Shown in pieces: positions 53,234 to 63,198 of a stretch of DNA of 64,000 bases. Made by a program: the position numbers and the translations under genes. Source of the DNA: Arcticibacter sp041902385. GTDB lineage: Bacteria; Bacteroidota; Bacteroidia; Sphingobacteriales; Sphingobacteriaceae. The notes beneath the pieces were generated by a model, which saw only the letters and a list, made by a program, of their open reading frames with translations, was not told the DNA's origin and did not search any database. Numbering within the stretch: the first letter of the stretch is position 1; every line of letters begins with the position of its first letter. The stretch covers positions 992,001 through 1,056,000 of the forward strand of contig NZ_CP169244.1 in NCBI RefSeq assembly GCF_041902385.1, read 5' to 3'.

Positions 53234-54664
53234 TTACAGAACGTAATGAAAAGCGAACCACTCATCTTTTTCTGCATTGTAACTTGTTCCCAGCCAGATC
53301 CCCTTCTGGGCCACCTTCCCGGGGAAGGCTTTCACTACTTTGATCCGGTTGGTCGAAGGATTCAGGCTGTTGTTAGGGTCGGTGCTCTGAATCAGCTTTA
53401 CGCCGTTCAGGATAATTTCGTTGGTTTCCTCATTGATCGTATAGGTACCCCTCGTAATTACCCCGTTCTGGTTAACCGTCACATTCTGTCCGTTCTGCCG
53501 GTCGAACAAGATCCAGGAGTTGGCCGCAGCAGCCTCCCACTTGTCTACCCATCCCCAGCCAGCAGTAGAAGCGGCTGAAGTGGTCCACCCCTTCCCCTTG
53601 CCAATCCAGTCGATGGGATTACCTGCTGCATCCAGGCGCCACATGACTCCGCCGCCTGCCGGTCCGGCTATCATTTCGAGCAGCTTTCCCGGAGCGAATT
53701 GCGGATCGAAGCCTTCATCGGGACCTGTTTCAACTACCTCAGGCTTCCAGTTGTCTGAGAACTCCTTTGAAATAAAATTATAGACCAGCATACAGGCGCC
53801 CTCACCATCTACGTCTTTATCCCTGATGACGCCCAGCCGAAGGACGTTTTCATCGAGTTCCAGGATGGTATAGCTGGTCCAGTTGCTTACCCCTGTAATT
53901 CCGTTCTTCGCGGGCTTATACCCGCGCAAAATAGAAGCATTGTTAATAGTGAGCGACTTTGCAGCCGTATTCAGCACATAACTGCCCGTTTCTGTGGCCC
54001 CTCCTTCCATCAGCTTCTTGGCCGAGAACACCGCATTACCCTTCAGACTGAAGGTCATGATGCCATAGTCGCCTTTAGCCATTATTCCCGGATAGATAGA
54101 TCCGAGGTCCGGCGACCATACCCAGCAATCTTTGCCATAGCATCCGGTTTTATAAACTCCATCGGCCCAGGGATTTCCTTCTTTCAGCCAGCCGTTATTC
54201 GTTCCGTAGAACGATATCGGTCCGGCAAAATTCTTCGCGTCTGTATCCAGAACCCACGATTTTTCTTTTCCCGCTCCACCTGTGAGCGCTGTCCATAAAG
54301 GATCGTTCACATAGTTGAGATTATCTTCAGTAACATGTACAATCACCGGATCCAGGTCAACTAAAACACCACCCGATAAGACGGAGAACTTAACTACGTA
54401 ATCGCCTTTAAAGGGGTAACGCACCGTATCGGTCTGGCGTGTAGACCGGCCTGTGCCGTAATCCCAAATAGAAATTGTTCCGGGTGTTTCGTTCTTCAGG
54501 ATGACGGTATTTCCGCCGGCATCTGCTTTTTTATCCTGTACTACCTGAAATTTGATAGCGGATTTATCGAGGGGGTTGCCGAGGTTATAGTGATCTTTCT
54601 GACAGGATACAAGGACCGCCAGGGAAAACAAGACCCCCTGCAACAGCTTAAAAACGTTTTTCAT
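53234..54664 (-). CDS. Surface glycan-binding-type lipoprotein of the second PUL
   Basis: A 476-residue lipoprotein with cysteine 21 (LAVLVSC). Residues ~30-110 look like a PKD-type beta sandwich (WDYGTGRSTRQTDTVRYPFKGDY in parts); the rest is beta-rich with many Trp and Gly residues (KGWTTSAASTAGWGW, WILFDRQNGQ), as in carbohydrate-binding surface proteins. Its position directly after susD is the standard place for a surface glycan-binding protein (SusE/F-like). It does not clearly match the well-known xyloglucan binders I recall, so the ligand is inferred from neighbours only. Confidence 0.78.
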   Translation of the reverse strand: MKNVFKLLQGVLFSLAVLVSCQKDHYNLGNPLDKSAIKFQVVQDKKADAGGNTVILKNETPGTISIWDYGTGRSTRQTDTVRYPFKGDYVVKFSVLSGGVLVDLDPVIVHVTEDNLNYVNDPLWTALTGGAGKEKSWVLDTDAKNFAGPISFYGTNNGWLKEGNPWADGVYKTGCYGKDCWVWSPDLGSIYPGIMAKGDYGIMTFSLKGNAVFSAKKLMEGGATETGSYVLNTAAKSLTINNASILRGYKPAKNGITGVSNWTSYTILELDENVLRLGVIRDKDVDGEGACMLVYNFISKEFSDNWKPEVVETGPDEGFDPQFAPGKLLEMIAGPAGGGVMWRLDAAGNPIDWIGKGKGWTTSAASTAGWGWVDKWEAAAANSWILFDRQNGQNVTVNQNGVITRGTYTINEETNEIILNGVKLIQSTDPNNSLNPSTNRIKVVKAFPGKVAQKGIWLGTSYNAEKDEWFAFHYVL

Positions 54665-54696
54665 CGTTGTTATTTTTTAAATACAACCTTTCATTC

Positions 54697-56289
54697 TTAC
54701 CAACCTGCATTTTGCTTCAGCACATTACCCGACAGCGTAATCTGGGAATAAGGGATCTGCTGCAAGCCTTTCGTTTCGATGATCTTCGAGGCAGAGATCG
54801 TCTTGGGCGTACTGACACCACCATTGAGGACGGTGGTGGACTCTGCAATTTCTGCGGCGGCTTTATTGACGCCCTGTCTCAGAAGATCCCAATAGCGGAT
54901 CCCTTCAAAAGCAAACTCCAATTGCCGCTCCTTCATAATATTATCCTTACTGATCTGAAGAGGAGTGAACTTATCTTTATAGGCCCGCTCACGCACCTGA
55001 TTGAAATATGCCTGGGCATTAGGACTGCCAAGTTCAGCTGCCATCAGCAATACATCGGCGTACCTGACTGATACATAGTCCTGATACTGTCCCCTTTGAA
55101 AATCAGCATTCTTATACAGTGCTTCCGGCAAGGGGACCCCATTCTTGTCCACCATTGGCGTGTACTTTTTCAAATAATAGCCAGTGTATTCCCGCTGGTC
55201 CTTCTGATTGGTAAAGGCCACCTTCTCTTCCTTAACCGCAATAACTGAAGCCACTTTCCTGGTGTCGTTATTGCTGAATGCGTTCCATATCTTCGGATTG
55301 ACAGTGCCGCCACCCCATCCATTGCCATACGGGTAGCTCCATTGCGCTCTCAGACCCAGCATCACCATCCAGTGATTTCCATCCAGATTTCCATCATAGT
55401 CGCTGGTGGCTGAGTACTTAATAGCAAATACAGTCTCCTTATTATCTTCCTGCGCATAGCGGTCAAGGGAAGCTGCAGGCCATAGGTTCTTAAACGAATC
55501 AACAAGTGCATGACCACTCTTGCTGATCACATTTTCGAGATAACCGAGGACCTGCGGGCCGGTTACTACTCCGTTCAGATCCGGCTTACCATAGTAACCG
55601 GTATAGTAAAGGTAAACTCTGGCGAGCAGGGATTCAGCCGCCCATTTAGTCACCCTGCCCCTTTCATCGGCCGGCTGAGCGCTATAGGCAACCTCGGGAA
55701 GGTTTTCTGCAGCGAACTTGAGATCTTCTGCAATCACCTTGTACACCTCATCAGGGCTCGCCTGAGGAAAATTTTCACGGGATGGTTCAGTGAGCAGCGG
55801 AATATTACCCCATAATCTCACCATATCAAAATAGATGAATGCTCTGATAAAACGTGCCTCAGACTCATACGTCTTCCGCAACTGCTCATTTCCGCCCCAG
55901 TTGATCTGATTCATCTTCGAGATCAGCACATTGCACCTGTACAAAGCCTGGTAACTTAGCTCCCAGGTTCTGCCAAATATGTTCTGGTCCGACGGAGACC
56001 TAAGCTTGTCAAATTCGTCGAGCATCTGGTATCCCAGGCCGTCGGAGTTACCCGTACCTCCGAAGCAGTTGTCAGACATTACTTCGGCGGCCACGGGCAG
56101 CGCCACGCCGTCTGACCATATCACCTGTAACCCGTCGTAACATCCTACCAGCGCTTTGTAAGCGTCCTGCGGGGTTTTATAAAAGTTTTCATCGTTCGCC
56201 TGAGTCAGAGGCTGCGTATCAAGGAAGTCCTTGCAAGACCCGGTACTCAGGAGCAGCAGTACCGGGATCAGTATTCTTAAAGTCTTCAT
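54697..56289 (-). CDS. SusD/RagB-family glycan-binding lipoprotein (second PUL)
   Basis: A 530-residue surface lipoprotein with lipid-anchor cysteine 19 (LLSTGSC) followed by KDFLDTQPLTQ. Helical SusD features include EARFIRAFIYFDMVRLWG near 140-157 and ERQLEFAFEGIRYWDLLRQG in the C-terminal part. It would form the lid of the SusC barrel encoded 18 nt upstream and bind xyloglucan-type oligosaccharides if the locus assignment is right. The gene is intact, unlike several neighbours. Confidence 0.95.
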   Translation of the reverse strand: MKTLRILIPVLLLLSTGSCKDFLDTQPLTQANDENFYKTPQDAYKALVGCYDGLQVIWSDGVALPVAAEVMSDNCFGGTGNSDGLGYQMLDEFDKLRSPSDQNIFGRTWELSYQALYRCNVLISKMNQINWGGNEQLRKTYESEARFIRAFIYFDMVRLWGNIPLLTEPSRENFPQASPDEVYKVIAEDLKFAAENLPEVAYSAQPADERGRVTKWAAESLLARVYLYYTGYYGKPDLNGVVTGPQVLGYLENVISKSGHALVDSFKNLWPAASLDRYAQEDNKETVFAIKYSATSDYDGNLDGNHWMVMLGLRAQWSYPYGNGWGGGTVNPKIWNAFSNNDTRKVASVIAVKEEKVAFTNQKDQREYTGYYLKKYTPMVDKNGVPLPEALYKNADFQRGQYQDYVSVRYADVLLMAAELGSPNAQAYFNQVRERAYKDKFTPLQISKDNIMKERQLEFAFEGIRYWDLLRQGVNKAAAEIAESTTVLNGGVSTPKTISASKIIETKGLQQIPYSQITLSGNVLKQNAGW

Positions 56290-56307
56290 AAAATCAATCT
56301 CTTTAAA

Positions 56308-59300
56308 TTAGAATCGAATGCTGGTTCCAAACAAGAAGGTGCGCGGCCTTGGATAATAGCCCAGGTCGATACCAGAAGCAAAACTGGCCGTACCATAACC
56401 GATTTCAGGATCCATACCGGTGTAACTAGTGAACGTATACAGGTTCACGGCAGACGCAAATAGCCTCACCTGCTTTAAGTAGCTCTTTTTGATAATCTTG
56501 GCAAAATCATATCCGATGGTCACGTTGCTGACCCTCAGGAAATCGCCCTTGTGGACATAGAGGTCTGAGAAATTGATCCAGTTCCTGGCATCCTCCGTTA
56601 CCCTGGGGATACTGTTTGAAGAACCCGGCCCATGCCAGCGGCCAAGGATCTCGTTCGAGTAATTGGAATACATATTGGAATGATTCCTCCAGGACTGTAC
56701 AATCTCGTTTCCTGCTACCCCGGAGGCCTGCAAAGAAAAGTCGAACCCTTTGTAGGCTGCGGATAGATTGATGCCGAACGTATAGTCAGGATTCGGATTG
56801 CCGATCATCGTCCGATCCATATCGTCTATCGCGCCATCGTCATTGAGATCCTGATAGCGTACATCACCAGCCTGCGCGGTCGGTTGGATCAGCCTTCCAT
56901 TAGAGGCCTTATACTCCTTCGCTTCCGCATCCGACTGGAATATCCCTGCCGTCTTCAGCCCCCAGAAATACCCGATGGGGAATCCGTTCTGGGCGCGATA
57001 AAACTCCAGTGAGTTGTTATACAGGAGGTTGTTTTCACCATGAATAATCCCGTCCTTATTGGGTATCCGGCCAACCTTGTTTTTATTATACGATCCGTTC
57101 AGGCCAATGGTGTAGCTCAAATCGCCGGCCGTATTCCGATAAGATAAAGCCAGTTCTACTCCGCGGTTCTGAACATCACCGCCGTTGATGAATGGTGCTC
57201 TTGCCCCGGCAGTTGAAACGATGGGAGCTTCAATGAGCCAGTCCTTGGTGGTTTTGTCGTACCAGTCGAAATTGACGTTGAACTTACTGTTGAAGAGAGT
57301 GGCATCAAAGCCGAGGTTAGTCTGTTCAGAAGTCTCCCACTTGACCTGCGGGTTGGAAAGACGGCTTGGGTAGGCGCCAGGCGTAAGCCTGGTCTCGCTC
57401 GAACCAAAGACATAGTTGGTGGTAGTATAGGTAATGGGGGCCAGGTACTGGTAGGGATCTACGTTCTGGTTACCCACTTGTCCCCAGCTGGCCCTCACTT
57501 TCAGGTAGGGAAGCCAGGTATGAGTGTTCTCCATAAACTTCTCGTTCGTGACCACCCACCCTGCAGAAACGGAAGGAAAATAACCCCAGCGATTACCCGG
57601 TCCAAAACGCGATGAGCCATCAGCCCTGAACGTTGCGTTGATGAGGTAGGTTTCCTTGAAGTTATAGTTTAACCTTCCGAAGTAGGATAGGCGCCTGTCA
57701 GGATTAATCGTACCGCCACCCAGACTCATGTTAGCGCCATCCGTATTAGTGGCATTCGAAAGCCAGGCGTACTTCAGAGAACTAAAGAACAGATCGGTAT
57801 TACTCCCGAATAGATTAGAACCGTTGTACTCATAAGATGACGATCCTCCAAGGACCTCAAAATGGTGCCGGTCTGAGACATTGAACTTATAGCTCAGCGT
57901 ATTATCCCATAGAAAAGACCGGGTCTTATCCATCGACTGGTTTGCGCTGGTCGTGCGGTTGTAGGCGTAGAGCGAGAGCTGATATAACGGAGAATAGGAA
58001 CGGCTCTCATATACCGAGTAGTCCATGCCCAGGCTCGAACGGAACGCAAGTCCTTTGAACGGTTCCACTACTACATAGACATCGCCTAACACCCGTTGTC
58101 GGTTCCTGCGGTTCTGGTTACCATAGACCATCTGAGCGTACGGGTTTGCCTCGCCGTTGTACCAGGTGGAATTGGTGTTATCGTAAAAGTTGCCGTTCTC
58201 ATCATACATCTGAAGAAAAGGGCTGGTATTAAAAGCGTTCCGGAGCGTATTATTATACTGATTCCCAACGGCAATCCCATTATTCTTGATGTAGGCGAAC
58301 GTAAGGTGCTCGCCAAACTTCACGATATCATTAAGGAAGCTGTGTTCTGAGTTAATTCTGTAATTATATCGCTGATAGTTGGAATAGTCCTTCCCTCCAA
58401 CAATTCCCGCCTGGGATGTGTAGGACAGTGAAGAAGAGAACGTTGATGACTTAGACGAGCCCTGCATACCCAGCGAGTAATTGTGGGTGGGCGCGTCTGT
58501 AAACATTTCGTTCATCCAGTTTGTGCCTTCTCCCATCTGCGCAATCTGATCGTTTGTAAAAATGGGTTGCTTACCGGAATTGATAGCGGCTTCATTCATA
58601 ATAGAGGCGTACTCCCTCGAATTGAGCAGGTCGGCCTTCCTTGCCACTTCCTGGGTTCCCGTGTAAGAATCAAACGTCAGCTGATTAGCCTGTCCCGCCT
58701 TGCCCTGCCTCGTGGTAACCAGCACTACGCCGTTAGCAGCCTGAGAACCGTAGATGGCGGCAGAAGCAGCATCCTTCAGAATGTCAATAGACTCTATGTC
58801 GGCAGGATTGAGATAGGAAATGTCGCCTGTTTGAACCCCGTCTACAATATAAAGAGGGCTGGCGTTACCAATGGTACCGAGGCCGCGGATCACCACGCGC
58901 ATTCCCTCACCCGGCTGCCCGGAAGTAGAGCTGATCTGCACACCCGGTGTTTGCCCTTGCAACGCCTGCAAGGCATTCAGGCTGCTTTGCTTTTGAAGGT
59001 CTTCACCCTTAACCTGAACCGTTGCTCCGGTTACCAGCTTCTTCCGCTGTACACCGTATCCAACCACCACCACCTCATCCAGCGCCTTGACGTCGTCGCG
59101 CAGGGCGACATTGATCACGTTCGACTGTCCCACCGTTATAGTCTGGGGCTGGAAGCCTACGGAAGTAAATTCAAGAACGTCACCCGAACTTACCTTAAGA
59201 CTGAAGGTCCCGTTTGCGTCTGTACTGGTACCTCCAGTCTTCCCCTTAATTTTAACTGCCACTCCGGGAAGCGGCAGCTTGTCGCTTGCTCCTGTTACTT

Positions 59301-59409
59301 TACCCGTAACGGTTCTGTTTTGCGCATAGCCGGAGATGCTATACAACATGATGGCAATAATGGTCCATAAGAGAACCCTTATTCTCCTTCTTGTAATTGT
59401 TCTTTCCAT
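56308..59409 (-). CDS. SusC/RagA TonB-dependent oligosaccharide transporter (second PUL)
   Basis: A 1033-residue outer-membrane receptor. A signal peptide ends near residue 29 (SISGYAQ). Residues ~31-110 are a carboxypeptidase-regulatory-like domain (VTGKVTGASDKLPLPGVAVKIKG), then ALDEVVVVGYG, the plug (SPLYIVDGVQ, IYGSQAANGVVLVTTRQG) and a long beta-barrel ending with a terminal Phe (FGTSIRF). It imports oligosaccharides using TonB energy together with the SusD protein. It starts 33 nt after the GH31 gene and is intact. Confidence 0.96.
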   Translation of the reverse strand: MERTITRRRIRVLLWTIIAIMLYSISGYAQNRTVTGKVTGASDKLPLPGVAVKIKGKTGGTSTDANGTFSLKVSSGDVLEFTSVGFQPQTITVGQSNVINVALRDDVKALDEVVVVGYGVQRKKLVTGATVQVKGEDLQKQSSLNALQALQGQTPGVQISSTSGQPGEGMRVVIRGLGTIGNASPLYIVDGVQTGDISYLNPADIESIDILKDAASAAIYGSQAANGVVLVTTRQGKAGQANQLTFDSYTGTQEVARKADLLNSREYASIMNEAAINSGKQPIFTNDQIAQMGEGTNWMNEMFTDAPTHNYSLGMQGSSKSSTFSSSLSYTSQAGIVGGKDYSNYQRYNYRINSEHSFLNDIVKFGEHLTFAYIKNNGIAVGNQYNNTLRNAFNTSPFLQMYDENGNFYDNTNSTWYNGEANPYAQMVYGNQNRRNRQRVLGDVYVVVEPFKGLAFRSSLGMDYSVYESRSYSPLYQLSLYAYNRTTSANQSMDKTRSFLWDNTLSYKFNVSDRHHFEVLGGSSSYEYNGSNLFGSNTDLFFSSLKYAWLSNATNTDGANMSLGGGTINPDRRLSYFGRLNYNFKETYLINATFRADGSSRFGPGNRWGYFPSVSAGWVVTNEKFMENTHTWLPYLKVRASWGQVGNQNVDPYQYLAPITYTTTNYVFGSSETRLTPGAYPSRLSNPQVKWETSEQTNLGFDATLFNSKFNVNFDWYDKTTKDWLIEAPIVSTAGARAPFINGGDVQNRGVELALSYRNTAGDLSYTIGLNGSYNKNKVGRIPNKDGIIHGENNLLYNNSLEFYRAQNGFPIGYFWGLKTAGIFQSDAEAKEYKASNGRLIQPTAQAGDVRYQDLNDDGAIDDMDRTMIGNPNPDYTFGINLSAAYKGFDFSLQASGVAGNEIVQSWRNHSNMYSNYSNEILGRWHGPGSSNSIPRVTEDARNWINFSDLYVHKGDFLRVSNVTIGYDFAKIIKKSYLKQVRLFASAVNLYTFTSYTGMDPEIGYGTASFASGIDLGYYPRPRTFLFGTSIRF

Positions 59410-59442
59410 ACATTTGGTTTTTTTGGTTGTTATTGAGTTTCG

Positions 59443-62289
59443 TTACATCCTGACCGATATTGAATTCCCGCTATAAGTTACTTTATGCTTACCCTGGGCA
59501 TCCGGATTGAGTGCCGACGCTTTCCGCGGACTTACCTCCACCACACGGAAAGTCCTGGTCTTGAGCATACCCGGAAAACTCCCGTTGCGATTGCCGATCG
59601 TCAGCGTTCTGCTTTTTTCGTTATACCGGATAGGAATGGTGCTGTAAGTCCCCTTCTCATAGTTATAGTTCACGCCTTCATCCTCATAAAGGACGAAGGA
59701 GGCGTCTTTTCCGGTGTAGACGTACAGGGTGATAAGATCAGGCTGTTTTTCTGAGGTGTACTGAAGATCAGGACCGAAAGGCAGGATGGATCCTTCCTTC
59801 ACAAATACAGGCATCCTCTCATAGCCTGCACTCGCAGTGATCCTCTTTCCGCCTGAGCTATATTTGCCCGTGTACAGATCGTACCAGCCCGAACCAGCAG
59901 GAAGGTAAACACTTCTCTCCCGGGCTTTGTATTCGTGCACCGGATTGATGAGAAGAGATGGCCCGAACATGTACTGGTCGTCAATATCCGACACCTTCTG
60001 ATCCTTTGTAAAGTCCATTATCAGTCCTCTCATGATCGTGTAGTTCTCATGGTACGCTTTGCCGGCGAGTGAATATACATAAGGCAGGAGCCGGTAGCGA
60101 AGCTTATTGTAGTAGAGCATACTGGCGTAGGCAGGATGTCCCTCAGGCGCTATGTTGTAAATCTCGCGATAGGGGAACTGTCCGTGAACTCTGAAAATAG
60201 GAGTAAATGCCCCGAACTGATACCACCTTGTATTCATTTCTCTCCACTCGTCAAGGTCGGCACCCGTGGCTTTTTCAAATCGCCTTTCCACGGAGAAACC
60301 TCCAATGTCCATGGTCCAGTAAGGCAGACCTGATAACGAGAAGTTGATCCCTGCCGAAATCTGATCTCTCATGTCGTGCCATCTGGAGGAGATGTCGCCA
60401 CTCCAGGTAGTAGCGCCGTACCTTTGCTGACCCCCATAAGCCGACCGGGTGAGAATAAACACGCGGTCTTTTGGATTCGCTGCTCTCTGCCCCTCATAGA
60501 TTCCTTTGGCATTCTGCAAAGGAAAGGCATTAAAATACCTCGTACCTGAACCCGTAGAGGGACTAAAAAGGGTCTTCCTCGTTTCCACATCCAGATTGGA
60601 ATGAATATCGGGTTCGGTAGCATCCAGCCACCACGCATCTACGCCCTTCTTATAGAGCTTATTGTTGATCAGCTTCCAGAACCCGGCCCGCGCATCCGCA
60701 TTGAAGGGATCATAAAATGTGGATGAATATCCTTGTCCTATCCAGTCTCTCCTGGCATCCTCAATGTTTCTCCTGTAGAGCCAGCCGTTCTTGTCGAACT
60801 CTTTATAAGGCTCTGTGCCTTTGTAGAACTTTGGCCATACCGAGATCATAAAGCGGGTGTGGTACTTGTCGTGCAGGTCCGACAACATCTGCTCGGGGTT
60901 AGGGAATCGCTTTGATTCAAACTCCTGGCTTCCCCACTGATCTTCTGCCCAGTACGACCAGTCGAGCACAATATTATCAAGGGGGACCTTCTTGTCGCGG
61001 AATGTTTTAACAGTCGAAAGGATTCCCTCCTGAGTTTTGTATCGCTCCCGGCTCTGCCAGAAACCCAGTGCCCATTTCGGCACAATAGGCGCGCGGCCTG
61101 TCAGCTTACGGTACCCGCTGATCACCTCATCCAGATTGGCTCCGCTAATCAGGTAGTAGTCAATCTGGTCGCCCGCTTCAGACAGGAAGGCCATGCGGTT
61201 TTGCTCCGACTGAGGAATCGGACTCTGCCATTTTGCCGACAAGTACGACTCGCCGCCGTCAGGGATCCACTCAATTTTCAACTTATACCTTTTTCCTTTC
61301 TCCAGCCGCGGAGCAATCTCTATGGCTCCGGCGTTCCAGGGCTGACGCCATCTGTCGGCCTGCAGTTTCCCATCCAGCCATATTTTCAGATACCCTGCAT
61401 ACTTCAGTAAAAACGTATGAGAACCGGTATAAGGCGACTCAATCTCCCCTTCCCAGGTCACTTTGGCATCGTTCATTTTGATTGCCTCGGGGAAGTTCTT
61501 CTGGTCCTTCAGGAAGGCATAGTCGATATCAGATTCAGCTCTTACCACTGCGTTCCCACTATTCCCTTGCCTATTCGCATAGGTAGCCGTTAACCATCCC
61601 GCCTTTCCCTCTGCCGAATAGAGCTTCAAAGCCGATAAAGACTGGAACTCACGTACATCGCCTACTTTGGTAATGGAGTAGTTATCCCACAAAATACCGT
61701 AGTTCTTGCTTGAAATCATGAAGGGAACCGCAACGTCGGTATTATATTGAGATAGCACCACCTGGTGTCCCCGGTAATTCATCACCCCATTCTGATGCTG
61801 CCCTAGTCCGTAAAACGCTTCTCCCGGATCCACTTCAAAGCCTTGTTTAATCCGATAGAAGGCGTCACCGGAATAAGAGCCCGGAACAAAAGCCTCTGCC
61901 CCTCTCACTTCTTCCGACGTGATCACTTTACCATTCTGATCCTTGAAGGTAATAGCCCCTGTCTGGAGGCTAACGTTGGCATTAAGCGCCGCAGTGTGCA
62001 ACTGTACGCTGTTCTGATCCTGTTTCATGCTCCACTTCCCCCCGCTCCTGAGAGAATCGGTGATCATTAAGCTCTTACGGGTCGCTTCAGCCTCAGGCAG
62101 CTTCGACGTCACTCTTATTATAAGATCCGAAATCACCTGTAACCGGACATCCTGCACGTTGCCTGATGCTTTGTTACGGATACTGACCAGTACCCCGTCA
62201 TCCAGTTTCTGAACGGTTGAAGATTGAGCCATCGCCTCGCTATTCACGAGACACGACAAAAAGAAAACAACAATGAGTAATCTATGCAT
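59443..62289 (-). CDS. GH31 alpha-xylosidase-like enzyme with PA14 insert
   Basis: A 948-residue exported enzyme (signal peptide to about residue 21, SEAMAQ). A beta-sandwich N-domain is interrupted by a PA14 domain at about 225-365 (PYTGSHTFLLKYAGYLKIWLDG in parts), a layout known from the Cellvibrio xyloglucan alpha-xylosidase. The barrel starts near 400; LDWSYWAED is at 442-450, the nucleophile Asp556 lies in WWLDATEPD, and Asp632 in WSGD is the acid. Beta domains close the protein. It would remove alpha-1,6 xylose from the non-reducing end of xyloglucan oligosaccharides. It heads the susCD transcript and is the best single marker of the locus's substrate. Confidence 0.92.
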   Translation of the reverse strand: MHRLLIVVFFLSCLVNSEAMAQSSTVQKLDDGVLVSIRNKASGNVQDVRLQVISDLIIRVTSKLPEAEATRKSLMITDSLRSGGKWSMKQDQNSVQLHTAALNANVSLQTGAITFKDQNGKVITSEEVRGAEAFVPGSYSGDAFYRIKQGFEVDPGEAFYGLGQHQNGVMNYRGHQVVLSQYNTDVAVPFMISSKNYGILWDNYSITKVGDVREFQSLSALKLYSAEGKAGWLTATYANRQGNSGNAVVRAESDIDYAFLKDQKNFPEAIKMNDAKVTWEGEIESPYTGSHTFLLKYAGYLKIWLDGKLQADRWRQPWNAGAIEIAPRLEKGKRYKLKIEWIPDGGESYLSAKWQSPIPQSEQNRMAFLSEAGDQIDYYLISGANLDEVISGYRKLTGRAPIVPKWALGFWQSRERYKTQEGILSTVKTFRDKKVPLDNIVLDWSYWAEDQWGSQEFESKRFPNPEQMLSDLHDKYHTRFMISVWPKFYKGTEPYKEFDKNGWLYRRNIEDARRDWIGQGYSSTFYDPFNADARAGFWKLINNKLYKKGVDAWWLDATEPDIHSNLDVETRKTLFSPSTGSGTRYFNAFPLQNAKGIYEGQRAANPKDRVFILTRSAYGGQQRYGATTWSGDISSRWHDMRDQISAGINFSLSGLPYWTMDIGGFSVERRFEKATGADLDEWREMNTRWYQFGAFTPIFRVHGQFPYREIYNIAPEGHPAYASMLYYNKLRYRLLPYVYSLAGKAYHENYTIMRGLIMDFTKDQKVSDIDDQYMFGPSLLINPVHEYKARERSVYLPAGSGWYDLYTGKYSSGGKRITASAGYERMPVFVKEGSILPFGPDLQYTSEKQPDLITLYVYTGKDASFVLYEDEGVNYNYEKGTYSTIPIRYNEKSRTLTIGNRNGSFPGMLKTRTFRVVEVSPRKASALNPDAQGKHKVTYSGNSISVRM

Positions 62290-62585
62290 GGTTAGTTAAT
62301 TATGCAGTTTAATTCCTCAGCAAGGCTGAAGGGCTGAGGTAAAACTACGGCTGATGGTCAAAAAGGAGGGGATGGAATTGTTTACAAATAGGGCCGCAAA
62401 TGTTAACCAAGGGCGTAACAGTGGACTTGAAACAAGTAAAAAAGACACAAGACTATCCTCGTGGATGGGCTCCGGAGCCGGAAAGATGCTGTAATATCCC
62501 TTGTTACCCCCCCAGAATGCCACCTTGAACTAACCGCAAGGATGCTATAAAACTTATTTATCATAAAATGTAAGTATGTAACCAA
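62290..62585. other. Divergent promoter region of the second PUL
   Basis: This 296-nt region separates the GH31 gene from the ORF6N gene and must carry the PUL promoter. A 7-bp inverted repeat CCTCAGC/GCTGAGG at 62315-62339 lies about 25 nt upstream of the GH31 start. No perfect TAnnTTTG box was found on the minus strand. Confidence 0.45.
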
Positions 62586-63134
62586 ATGGCTAACACAGAC
62601 GATAAACTTACTCCAATACCTGATGAAATAATCATGAACCAGATCTATTATGTCAGAGGAGAAAAAGTAATAATAGATGCTGATCTGGCGGAATTATATC
62701 AGGTAGAAACCAAACAACTCAAAAGGCAGGTAAGGCGTAATGCTGACCGCTTTCCGGAAGACTTTATGTTCGAACTGAGCCAGGAAGAATATCGCTCTTT
62801 AAGGAGCCAAAATGGCACCTTAAAACAAGGAGCACATTCTAAGTACCTTCCAATGGCATTTACCGAGCAGGGCGTAGCCATGTTATCCAGTGTACGAAAT
62901 AGTTCAAGAGCTATAAAAGTAAACATACAGATTATCCGGATCTTTACACGGATACGCCAAATGTTAACGGATAACACGGAGCTGCGTTTAGAAGTGGAAA
63001 AAATAAAGAAGAAGCTCGACAATCAGGATAAAAACATGGAAGTAGTCTTTCAGTACCTGGATGAACTGTTAGCGAAAAAGGAAGAAAAACCCAGGCCTCG
63101 TCAACCTATCGGATATAAACTGGGCAAGAGATAA
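62586..63134 (+). CDS. ORF6N-domain DNA-binding protein
   Basis: A 182-residue protein with an N-terminal ORF6N domain of phage origin: IYYVRGEKVIIDADLAELYQ (residues ~20-39), KQLKRQVRRNADRFPEDFMF, and the FTEQGVAMLSSVRNSSRAI segment. A coiled-coil helix follows near 135-170 and a basic tail ends the protein. Such proteins are widespread in Bacteroidota chromosomes, often alone and easily transferred; their role is unclear. No other phage gene is nearby. Confidence 0.88.
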   Translation: MANTDDKLTPIPDEIIMNQIYYVRGEKVIIDADLAELYQVETKQLKRQVRRNADRFPEDFMFELSQEEYRSLRSQNGTLKQGAHSKYLPMAFTEQGVAMLSSVRNSSRAIKVNIQIIRIFTRIRQMLTDNTELRLEVEKIKKKLDNQDKNMEVVFQYLDELLAKKEEKPRPRQPIGYKLGKR

Positions 63135-63198
63135 CTATACCCCGATCCACTCCTTCTTATACTCCGCCCCTCTCTTCCCAACTGATCACCGCACCTCA

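Noticed and set aside
58483..59370. Plus-strand frame of 295 codons opposite the second susC
   Set aside because: It is entirely antisense to an intact SusC gene and its translation shows no recognisable domain.
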